Shown here: one piece after another, positions 1 to 4,908 of the stretch
How positions within the stretch are numbered: the first letter of the stretch is position 1
Layout of the letters: the number at the start of each line of letters is the position of its first letter
Origin: DATDYW01 sp044375695
Lineage (GTDB): Bacteria; Patescibacteriota; Minisyncoccia; Phycocordibacterales; JAACPR01
Assembly: GCA_044375695.1 (NCBI GenBank)
Contig: JBILMG010000041.1
Span: 1-5,994 of the forward strand
DNA: 5,994 nt
Direction of reading: 5' to 3'
Position numbers and translations under genes: made by a program
Notes under the pieces: model-generated
What the model was told of the DNA's origin: nothing
What the model saw: the letters and a program-made list of their open reading frames with translations, nothing else
Database searches by the model: none

Positions 1-241
1 CGCGGCCGTTGTCGACGACGCGCACGCGATTGCCCGGCAGGAGCGCTACCTCGATGCGGTCGGCGTAGCCGCCCATGGCCTCGTCGCGGGAGTTGTCGAA
101 AATCTCCGTGATGAGGTGGTGGAGGCCATCCGGGCCGGTAGACCCGATGTACATGCCCGGGCGTTTGCGCACCGGGTCGAGGCCTTCGAGGACGGTAATT
201 TGGTCGGCGCCGTAGGACTGGCCTTTCGTGGGTTTAGCCAT
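1..241 (-). CDS. gyrB: DNA gyrase/topoisomerase IV subunit B, N-terminal fragment (runs off the left edge)
   Basis: This is the start of a type IIA topoisomerase ATPase subunit; only the first 80 codons are in the window. The ATG at 241 opens a short basic lead, followed by the family signature VLEGLDPVRKRPGMYIGST and then DGLHHLITEIFDNSRDEA. That second motif holds the Glu, Asp and Asn that activate water and bind Mg-ATP in the GHKL fold. The fragment ends in VRVVDNGR, the start of the ATP-contacting DxGxG motif. Known for the family: the protein pairs with GyrA or ParC and drives ATP-dependent strand passage. GyrB and ParE cannot be separated on this N-terminus, so the symbol is provisional. 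An extended -10 lies upstream and would give a leader of about 20 nt with no clear Shine-Dalgarno. The gene is divergent from the RNA gene at 333. Confidence 0.9.
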   Translation of the reverse strand, partial: MAKPTKGQSYGADQITVLEGLDPVRKRPGMYIGSTGPDGLHHLITEIFDNSRDEAMGGYADRIEVALLPGNRVRVVDNGR

Positions 242-267
242 AGGAAATCGCGCTTTTTAGCCGAAAG

Positions 268-276
268 ATTGTATCA
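268..276 (-). promoter_or_regulatory. Extended -10 promoter of the gyrB-type gene
   Basis: On the minus strand this reads TGATACAAT, an extended -10 (TGn plus TACAAT). The predicted start is near 261, giving a leader of about 20 nt before the ATG at 241. No good -35 is seen at the usual distance, which fits an extended -10 promoter. The leader has no evident Shine-Dalgarno sequence. Confidence 0.5.
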
Positions 277-298
277 CCCGACCAGACCACGCGACATC

Positions 299-326
299 TT
301 GACCATCCCCTTCTTTGTGCTATAGT
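299..326 (+). promoter_or_regulatory. Promoter of the stand-alone RNA (TTGACC-16 bp-TATAGT with extended -10)
   Basis: The -35 is TTGACC at 299-304 and the -10 is TATAGT at 321-326. It is preceded by TGC, so it also has the TGn extended -10 feature. The spacer is 16 bp. The predicted transcription start is about 333, reading GGAGATTGATGG. It is divergent from the gyrB-type promoter, and no plausible protein-coding gene follows before the terminator at 488-526. Confidence 0.65.
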
Positions 327-332
327 GGCCAC

Positions 333-526
333 GGAGATTGATGGCGCACCTCCTCCAGTACCTATACCGCAGCGGCCTATCTGTCTTGGCCCACGGCGAA
401 CATGCCTTGGTTGCGGAGCGAGGATTTCAATCCTTCGGGCGTCAGCCCCCTGGGGATTGGCTCACGCTAATCCTCAGGACACTTTCCGGCCGTCGCGAGA
501 ACTTCTCGCGACGGCCTTTCCCTTTT
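333..526 (+). ncRNA. Probable stand-alone structured RNA, about 194 nt, family not recognised
   Basis: The unit is bounded by a strong promoter (299-326) and a strong intrinsic terminator (488-526). It contains no convincing reading frame: the open frames that cross it start inside the -10 or run through the terminator. It has RNA-like structure. A 13-bp stem pairs 449-461 with 466-478 around a TCAC loop and includes two G-U pairs, which favour the plus strand as the RNA. A second hairpin is 421-425/430-434, and a longer stem pairs 367-373 with 410-416. Near the 5' end, 348-355 (ACCTCCTC, within CACCTCCT) resembles the anti-Shine-Dalgarno end of 16S rRNA. It does not show the conserved cores of SRP RNA, RNase P RNA, tmRNA or tRNA. 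The length would suit 6S RNA, but no clear long closing stem with a central bubble was found. The start and end are inferred from the promoter and terminator. Confidence 0.6.
488..526 (+). terminator. Intrinsic terminator of the stand-alone RNA
   Basis: A perfect 12-bp stem, GGCCGTCGCGAG (488-499) with CTCGCGACGGCC (505-516), closes the loop AACTT and is followed by TTTCCCTTTT (517-526). On the minus strand the hairpin is not followed by a T-run, so it should terminate only plus-strand transcription. Confidence 0.85.
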
Positions 527-545
527 AGGTGCGACGGCGTGGCGA

Positions 546-1103
546 CTACGCCCTGGCGGCGAAAACGGCGAACCGGCGGAAGTAAGATCCGAGGAATCGC
601 TCGGCGACGAAGACGCCCTCCCCCTCGCCCGACCGGTCGTCTGGGTCGTTGATCACGAAGCCGCCTTCGGCGAGACCGGTCACCACCACCAGGTGGCCCT
701 CTTTGTTGGTGCGGAAGTCTGGCGCCACCGAGACAATCACCTGCTCGCCGCGGCTAACCGCCTCGCGAACCTTGGCCATGCCGTACTCGAGGTGCGCCGC
801 GTCGAGCTCGAGGTCGTCGCGCCACTCGGCGAGGAGCGGGTCGTACCGGCGCCCGCGGAACTCTTCGTGGTAGCTGTGGAGGCCTCGGTTCCTCATGAGC
901 GCGCAGATGGCCGCGTGCGGCATGCCGTCCTTGGTCCAGGCCAGGTGGCCGGTCATAGCCTGCGCTTCGGCCAGGAGCTCGTCTGGGGTGGCCTCGACGC
1001 CGGCGGCGCAGAGCACCATGGCGGAGCAGGCGAGGCCGCAGGCGCGCGGCTGCCACGCCTCGTCCGAGACGTGCCGCCACTGCGAGAAGTACGGGCCTTT
1101 CAT
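546..1103 (-). CDS. C39-like (Peptidase_C39_2 type) papain-fold cysteine peptidase
   Basis: A 185-residue protein of the C39-like family, the fold of the peptidase domains that trim double-glycine leaders, here without any ABC transporter part. Visible motifs are FSQWRHVSDEAWQPRACG with the probable nucleophile Cys22, KEGHLVVVTG with the probable catalytic His137, and GFVINDPDD with Asn152/Asp153 as the third polar position. The order and spacing fit an intact catalytic site. There is no signal peptide or membrane segment, so the protein is probably cytoplasmic unless exported by another route; the substrate is unknown. The start at 1103 (MKGPYF) is preferred over an in-frame ATG at 1154. The 17 extra residues do not look like the family, and a promoter-like element places transcription start at about 1105. 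The gene is divergent from the small membrane-protein gene and convergent with the RNA at 333-526. Confidence 0.8.
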   Translation of the reverse strand: MKGPYFSQWRHVSDEAWQPRACGLACSAMVLCAAGVEATPDELLAEAQAMTGHLAWTKDGMPHAAICALMRNRGLHSYHEEFRGRRYDPLLAEWRDDLELDAAHLEYGMAKVREAVSRGEQVIVSVAPDFRTNKEGHLVVVTGLAEGGFVINDPDDRSGEGEGVFVAERFLGSYFRRFAVFAARA

Positions 1104-1111
1104 GCCCGGTG

Positions 1112-1140
1112 ATTGTGTCGCGGCCGGGCTCGCCCCGCAA
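1112..1140 (-). promoter_or_regulatory. Probable promoter of the C39-like gene, leaderless arrangement
   Basis: On the minus strand TTGCGG (1140-1135) and CACAAT (1117-1112) are separated by exactly 17 bp. The predicted start is about 1105, two nucleotides before the ATG at 1103, so the mRNA would be leaderless. The -35 is weak (three of six consensus positions), so this is a moderate call. Confidence 0.4.
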
Positions 1141-1145
1141 GGCAA

Positions 1146-1174
1146 TTGACACACCTAGACAATAGGGGTACAAA
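1146..1174 (+). promoter_or_regulatory. Strong promoter of the 80-residue membrane-protein gene
   Basis: A perfect consensus -35, TTGACA (1146-1151), is separated by 17 bp from TACAAA (1169-1174). The predicted start is about 1181, at the Shine-Dalgarno itself (AAAGGAG, 1181-1187), giving a leader of about 16 nt. The -35 boxes of this promoter and the divergent C39-like promoter lie only 5 bp apart, so the two may influence each other. Confidence 0.7.
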
Positions 1175-1196
1175 AGCGTCAAAGGAGAACAATCCC

Positions 1197-1439
1197 ATGA
1201 CGCTACTACTGACCGCACTCTTCTGGGTGCTCAAAATCCTCGGCGTGTGGGCCATGCTCGGCACCGCCTTCGCCTACGCCGAACACGCCCTCGACCGCTG
1301 GGGCAAGATGGACCAGGCCACATTCCGGCGCCGCATGATTATCTACGGCCCAGTTGCCTGGATCATGAACGGCTTCGTCTGGCTCTGCGAGCGCCGAGCC
1401 GCTGCCCGCGCCGCCAAGGCCACCCCATCCGCCAAGTGA
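1197..1439 (+). CDS. Small two-helix membrane protein of unknown function
   Basis: An 80-residue protein I do not recognise by family. Two hydrophobic stretches are visible, at residues 3-28 (rich in Leu, Trp, Ala) and 48-63 (MIIYGPVAWIMNGFVW). Between them is a charged loop containing HALDRWGKMDQATFRRR. The C-terminal 17 residues form a basic, Ala/Lys/Arg-rich tail. This predicts a small integral membrane protein with a helical hairpin; the distribution of positive charge would put the loop and the tail on opposite or the same sides depending on how the first helix inserts. It is supported as a real gene by a consensus promoter, by AAAGGAG nine bases before the ATG, and by an intrinsic terminator directly after the TGA stop. 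It is the only gene here with a clear Shine-Dalgarno and the only complete plus-strand protein gene, so it forms a monocistronic unit. Confidence 0.8.
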   Translation: MTLLLTALFWVLKILGVWAMLGTAFAYAEHALDRWGKMDQATFRRRMIIYGPVAWIMNGFVWLCERRAAARAAKATPSAK

Positions 1440-1478
1440 AAAATCGGCCGCGTCCTCTCGGGCGCGGCTTTTCTTTTT
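1439..1478. terminator. Bidirectional intrinsic terminator between the small membrane gene and pheT
   Basis: The stem GCCGCGTCC (1447-1455) pairs with GGGCGCGGC (1460-1468) around the loop TCTC, with one G-U pair on the plus strand. It is followed on the plus strand by TTTTCTTTTT (1469-1478). On the minus strand the same hairpin is followed by CGATTTTT (1446-1439), so it can also end the pheST transcript, whose last codon is at 1494. The A-run starts within the stop codon of the small gene. Confidence 0.8.
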
Positions 1479-1493
1479 GAGCGACAGCCGCGA

Positions 1494-3926
1494 CTAGCGA
1501 ATCTCCCAGCCCTGCGCGCGGAGCGCCGCGTAGGCCGCATCGGTCGCCGCGGCGATCTCGACGTCGGAGAGGGTTCGGTCGGCAGCCTGAAGGATGAGGC
1601 GGAAGCCGTAGGAGGTGCGGGTGGGCACGTCGTCTTTGGCGGGCTTGGTGAACTCGTCGAACTTGTAGAGCTTCACCAGGAGCGGACCCGCAGCCGCGCG
1701 AATCACGCCGGCAACCTCGGCCTCTTTGCCACCTTCCCCGGGGACCCACACGGCGACGTCGCGAGCGGAGTACGGGTAGGGCGAGAGCGGCGTGAATCGG
1801 TGCGAGGCCGGCAGAGGCACGAGCGAGCTCTCCTGACTAAACCCGGAATCAAAATCATTGCCGAGAGAGAATAGGACCGTTCGGAAAAAACGAGACTGAG
1901 GGGTTTCGATGTCTGGATACCACTGCTGAACCTCAGGAACAGAGAGGAGAGCCGCTTCCGCGAAGCCAAGCTCCGAAACTGCTAGTTTTGTTTTTTCTAC
2001 CAGTTCGAGAAGTTGTTTCTCTTTCGCGGCTGCGTAGCAGCAAATAAGGACAAGCTCTTCGCGTGCGCACAAATTATTATCAAGGTAGAAAAACTTCGTG
2101 AGCTCGAAACTACCGAAGTTTTCTATCCCTCTCCAAACCCGAATATGCTCGTAAGACCTGATAAACGAAGTGAAGGATTTGCCTACGCTCTGAAACTTAT
2201 CTTTCAAAAAGGGCTTCTCTTGATTTGCCGGTTTTAGGATTTCGATTTGACCAGCTCCCGAGAAGCTCGAGGTGAGCACTTCGTAGAAGCCCAGCGGCAA
2301 GAGCGCCGCGCGAATGGCTCGGGCGAGCGCGAACTCGCCGGTGGCGACGGCGGGCGCGGCCTCGGGCAGCGCGACAGCCTCGAGCGCCTCGAGGTTGCCC
2401 AGGCGGCCAATCTCTTCAATCAAATCTTCCGGCGCGCGCAGGTCGAGGCGCTCGGGCGGCACGGTCGCAATCAGCCGAGGCTCTTCGACGAGCGCGGCGC
2501 GACGGTAGCCGACAACCGTCTTGAACTGCTCGCTCTCGGCAATCTTCTCGCGCTTCACGAGGTCGCCGTTGCTGGTCGCGTGGATCACCTCGCCGTCACC
2601 CGCGTAAATGCCCACGTGATCGACGCCGACATCGTCGGGCGTCGAAACCTTCGAGCCGCGGGCGTACTCCATGGTGGCGGTCTGCGGCAGGCGCCGGACG
2701 CCGCCGCCGACGCAGGAGAACACCAGGTCGCCCGGTTGGAGCTCCCCTTCGGAGATCTCGAGGCCCCAGGCGAACTGGTCAACCGCGATGCGCGGCGCGG
2801 AAAGGCCGGCCTCGGAACACGCGTAAGCCACCAAAGACGAGCAGTCGAAGGCCGCCGGCGCATCGTACAGCACCGAGGCGCCGTACTTGTAGGGCTTGCC
2901 TACGGCCTCGCGGGCAACCTCGAAAATGCGGCCGGCAGGGCTCGCCAGCTCGCGGACCTCGCAACCTACCGACTCGAGGGCGAAGCGGGCCTCAGCGGCC
3001 GTCACAGGGCGCCCCAGGAGGCGCGAAGCCTCGGCCACCGAGACGCCGGTCTTGTACGGGTGCGCCCTACGCGGGTAGTGGTCGAAGGCGCCGGAGAGGC
3101 CAAACCCCTCCCCCGCGGCCACCTCGCAGAGGACGTCTGCCCAGCGGGCCATGCCGCGCGCGGCGAGCTCGGGCGTGATCTCGACCTCGAAGCGCTTCGA
3201 GGCGTCGGTGCGCAGGTCGTAGCGCTGCGCGGCCTTGCGCACGGTCACCGCGTCAAAGTTGGCCGAGGTGAGCAGGGCGCGGGTGGTCGACGCCGAGACG
3301 CCGGAACGCGCGCCGCCCTTCACCCCCGCGATGTCGAGCGGGCCTTCATCGTCGGCAATAACCAGCGTGCCCGGGTCGAGCTCGATTTTGCGGCCGCCGA
3401 GGATCTCGAGCGATTCGCCGGCAACCGACGCGCGCACGCGCACGGCGCCGCGCACGCGGTCGAGGTCGAAGGCGTGGGTCGGCTGGTTCTCGAGGTAGAG
3501 CGCCAGGTTGGACGCGTCGACGATGTTGAAAATATCGCGCTGGCCGAAGGCGGCAATTTTCGCCTTGAGCCACTCGGGCGATGGCCCGACGGAAAGGCCC
3601 GAGACCTCGACGGCCACGAAGCGGCGGCAGCGCGCGTCTTCGACAGAAATAGAAACGGAAGGCGCGGCGCCCGTGGGCAACGAGGGCTCGGGCTCGTTCT
3701 GGAGCGGCACGCCGGAAACCGCCGCCACCTCGCGCGCCACGTAGCGGAGCCCCAGGCAGTCGTGCGCGCGGTTCGGCAGAATGTCGGCGTCGATAACGGC
3801 CGCGTCGCCCTCACCCTCGATCCCCTCAATCTCGAAGGAGCGCATCGTGAGGAGGCGCGCCAATTCCTTCGGAGCCGGGAGCGGCGCCGCGAACATTTCC
3901 GAGAGCCAGGAGTACGGGATGCGCAT
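1494..3926 (-). CDS. pheT: Phenylalanyl-tRNA synthetase beta subunit with an inserted NlpC/P60 domain
   Basis: An 810-residue PheT, the partner of PheS in the alpha2-beta2 enzyme that charges tRNA-Phe; the beta chain also binds tRNA and hydrolyses mischarged Tyr-tRNA. Domains in order: N-terminal B1 (1-40, MRIPYSWLSEMF) joined directly to DILPNRAHDCLGLRYVAREV, so the EMAP-type OB fold is absent. Then the B3/B4 editing domain (about 100-270) with NQPTHAFD, DIAGVKGG and DLRTDASKRFE. The first half of B5 is 293-326, a complete NlpC/P60 domain is 334-479, and the second half of B5 is 483-516 (VPPERLDLRAPEDLIEEIGR). The catalytic-like core follows (about 525-700), then the FDX-ACB anticodon-binding domain (709-810, FTPLSPYPYSARDVAVW). 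The start lies 4 nt after the pheS stop with no strong Shine-Dalgarno, which suggests translational coupling. The overall length matches ordinary PheT only because the NlpC/P60 gain offsets the EMAP loss. Residues about 555-698 come from a low-GC patch. Confidence 0.95.
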   Translation of the reverse strand: MRIPYSWLSEMFAAPLPAPKELARLLTMRSFEIEGIEGEGDAAVIDADILPNRAHDCLGLRYVAREVAAVSGVPLQNEPEPSLPTGAAPSVSISVEDARCRRFVAVEVSGLSVGPSPEWLKAKIAAFGQRDIFNIVDASNLALYLENQPTHAFDLDRVRGAVRVRASVAGESLEILGGRKIELDPGTLVIADDEGPLDIAGVKGGARSGVSASTTRALLTSANFDAVTVRKAAQRYDLRTDASKRFEVEITPELAARGMARWADVLCEVAAGEGFGLSGAFDHYPRRAHPYKTGVSVAEASRLLGRPVTAAEARFALESVGCEVRELASPAGRIFEVAREAVGKPYKYGASVLYDAPAAFDCSSLVAYACSEAGLSAPRIAVDQFAWGLEISEGELQPGDLVFSCVGGGVRRLPQTATMEYARGSKVSTPDDVGVDHVGIYAGDGEVIHATSNGDLVKREKIAESEQFKTVVGYRRAALVEEPRLIATVPPERLDLRAPEDLIEEIGRLGNLEALEAVALPEAAPAVATGEFALARAIRAALLPLGFYEVLTSSFSGAGQIEILKPANQEKPFLKDKFQSVGKSFTSFIRSYEHIRVWRGIENFGSFELTKFFYLDNNLCAREELVLICCYAAAKEKQLLELVEKTKLAVSELGFAEAALLSVPEVQQWYPDIETPQSRFFRTVLFSLGNDFDSGFSQESSLVPLPASHRFTPLSPYPYSARDVAVWVPGEGGKEAEVAGVIRAAAGPLLVKLYKFDEFTKPAKDDVPTRTSYGFRLILQAADRTLSDVEIAAATDAAYAALRAQGWEIR
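1831..2265. other. Low-GC patch inside pheT
   Basis: By hand count 1861-2280 is about 47% G+C, with 38% in 2161-2220. Sample flanks are far richer: about 80% in 2341-2400 and 73% in 3001-3060. The patch encodes residues of about 555-698 of PheT, most of the catalytic-like core, which are enriched in Lys, Phe, Asn, Ile and Tyr and use A/T-ending codons (for example AAA, CTA, GTA, ACA). The reading frame continues across both edges. This may be a gene-conversion or recombination tract from an AT-richer donor; that reading is inference. Confidence 0.6.
2490..2927 (-). other. Inserted NlpC/P60 (C40-type) cysteine hydrolase domain within PheT B5
   Basis: PheT residues about 334-479 form a complete NlpC/P60 domain. 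It opens with AREAVGKPYKYGAS, then the nucleophile motif AFDCSSLVAYAC (Cys362), LQPGDLVFS (397-404), VDHVGIYAGDGEVIHATS with His437 and the third polar residue His449, and closes with FKTVVGYRRA. About 25 extra residues lie between LVFS and DHVGIY. Known members hydrolyse peptide bonds in peptidoglycan stems or act as amidases or acyltransferases. Nothing here indicates export, so a cell-wall role is not assumed. Its base composition matches the rest of pheT outside the low-GC patch, so there is no sign that it is recent. Confidence 0.9.
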
Positions 3927-3930
3927 AAGC

Positions 3931-4899
3931 CTAGAATTGATCGACGACGCGCAGATCGCCCGAGTAAAAGTGGCGCACGTCGTCGACGCCGTAGCGCATC
4001 ATCGCCACGCGGTCGACGCCCATGCCAAACGCGAAGCCCGAGTAGCGGCGCGGATCGATGCCGACGGCCGAGAGCACCTTGGGGTGCACCATGCCGGCGC
4101 CGAGGATTTCGACCCAGCCCGTCCCCTTGCAGGTCGGGCAGCCCTTCTGACCGCAGGCGACGCACGAGGCGTCCACCTCGACGCCCGGCTCGACGAACGG
4201 GAAGAACGCCGGGCGCAGGCGCACCGCGGTGCCCGAGCCAAAGAGGCCTTCGGCGAACTTACCTAGCGTCCACTTAAGGTTAGCGAGGCTAATCCCCTCG
4301 CCCACCACCAGGCCTTCGAGCTGGTGGAACTGCACCTCGTGGGTGCGGTCGGTGGCCTCGTTGCGGTACACCTTGCCCGGCGCAACGATGCGGAACGCCG
4401 GGACCGGCACGCCCTCGGCGCGGCACTTCGCGACCAGGTTGCGCATGTAGCGAATCTGCACGCTCGAGGTGTGCGTGCGCAGGAGCTCAGCCGGCGCCTC
4501 GGCTGGATCGCCGGCGAAAGGCGCGGCGGGCCCGGCGACCGATTCAGAATTCGTCGCGAGGGGACGCGCGCCCGAGCGAGCGGCCGCGTCTTCCGACGAC
4601 AACGTGCCCACCGCGGCACGACGAGGAGGAAACGGGGCCGCGCAGCCGGGAGCCGCATCTCCCGCAGCAGAATTCTGAATCGAGGAGCCGGGCAGCTTGA
4701 GCCAAAAGGTGTCCTGCATGTCGCGGGACGGGTGGTCCTTGGGAACGTTGAGCGCGTCGAAGTTGTGGAAGCCGTTCTCGAGCTCGGGGCCAGACGCGAC
4801 CGAGAAGCCGAGCTTCTCGAAAATGGAAACAAGCTCATCCTGGACGCGGGAAACCGGGTGCGGGTGGCCGACGGAGGCGGAAGCTTTGGAATCGGCCAT
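3931..4899 (-). CDS. pheS: Phenylalanyl-tRNA synthetase alpha subunit (catalytic), short N-terminus, palindromic insert
   Basis: A 322-residue PheS, the catalytic alpha chain that activates Phe and transfers it to tRNA-Phe. It begins almost at the class II core (GHPHPVSRVQDEL, motif 1 region) and lacks the N-terminal coiled-coil arm of roughly 80-100 residues seen in E. coli. Core motifs follow: HNFDALNVPKDHP and MQDTFWL, then LLRTHTSSVQIRYM, motif 2 (FRIVAPGKVYRNE with EVQFHQLEG) and motif 3 (GFAFGMGVDRVAMMRYG, with the Phe-pocket Ala290). A CxxC...CxxC zinc-knuckle-like loop (C246, C249, C254, C257) precedes GWVEILGAGMVHP, as in many bacterial PheS. Between DTFWLKLPG and LLRTHTS lie about 67 Ala/Pro-rich residues not expected in the family, about 47 of them encoded by an inverted-repeat element. 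It is the first gene of the pheST operon. A promoter puts transcription start about 3 nt before the ATG. Confidence 0.95.
   Translation of the reverse strand: MADSKASASVGHPHPVSRVQDELVSIFEKLGFSVASGPELENGFHNFDALNVPKDHPSRDMQDTFWLKLPGSSIQNSAAGDAAPGCAAPFPPRRAAVGTLSSEDAAARSGARPLATNSESVAGPAAPFAGDPAEAPAELLRTHTSSVQIRYMRNLVAKCRAEGVPVPAFRIVAPGKVYRNEATDRTHEVQFHQLEGLVVGEGISLANLKWTLGKFAEGLFGSGTAVRLRPAFFPFVEPGVEVDASCVACGQKGCPTCKGTGWVEILGAGMVHPKVLSAVGIDPRRYSGFAFGMGVDRVAMMRYGVDDVRHFYSGDLRVVDQF
4540..4682. repeat. 143-bp imperfect palindromic element inserted in frame in pheS
   Basis: The ends are perfect 13-bp inverted repeats, CGATTCAGAATTC (4540-4552) and GAATTCTGAATCG (4670-4682). The centre is a perfect 6-bp stem, CGTGCC (4603-4608) with GGCACG (4615-4620), whose midpoint matches that of the outer arms. 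Between them CCCG (4571-4574) pairs with CGGG (4647-4650), and CGGCC (4581-4585) with GGCCG (4636-4640), in the same register. The whole element could therefore fold as one long imperfect hairpin. It encodes PheS residues of about 73-120 without a stop. No target-site duplication was seen. The organisation resembles in-frame palindromic elements such as those of Rickettsia; kinship is not claimed. Confidence 0.65.
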
Positions 4900-4908
4900 T
4901 GCCGGCGA

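Noticed and set aside
325..652. Two overlapping plus-strand open frames (325-528 and 338-652) over the RNA region
   Set aside because: One would start inside the -10 box and the other runs through the terminator hairpin; neither has a Shine-Dalgarno or a recognisable protein sequence. The structured RNA explains the region better.
1104..1154. An upstream ATG (1154) for the C39-like gene, adding 17 residues
   Set aside because: The added residues show no family similarity and no signal-peptide character, and they lie across the probable promoter of the gene. The ATG at 1103 starts at the usual N-terminus of the family.
2490..2927. An intein explanation for the insertion in PheT
   Set aside because: No HINT-type splicing motifs and no His-Asn at the C-terminal junction are present, and the inserted sequence has full NlpC/P60 motifs instead.
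4130..4160. The CxxC...CxxC loop in PheS as an unusual zinc-finger insertion
   Set aside because: Similar Cys-rich loops immediately before the EILGAGMVHP segment occur in many bacterial PheS proteins, so it is ordinary for the family.
2247..4277. A 676-codon open frame on the plus strand, antisense to pheT and the end of pheS
   Set aside because: It is the complement of a GC-rich coding sequence, where antisense frames stay open because stop codons are rare. The Arg/Ala/Gly-rich translation has no family features, and the minus-strand frame is clearly PheT and PheS.
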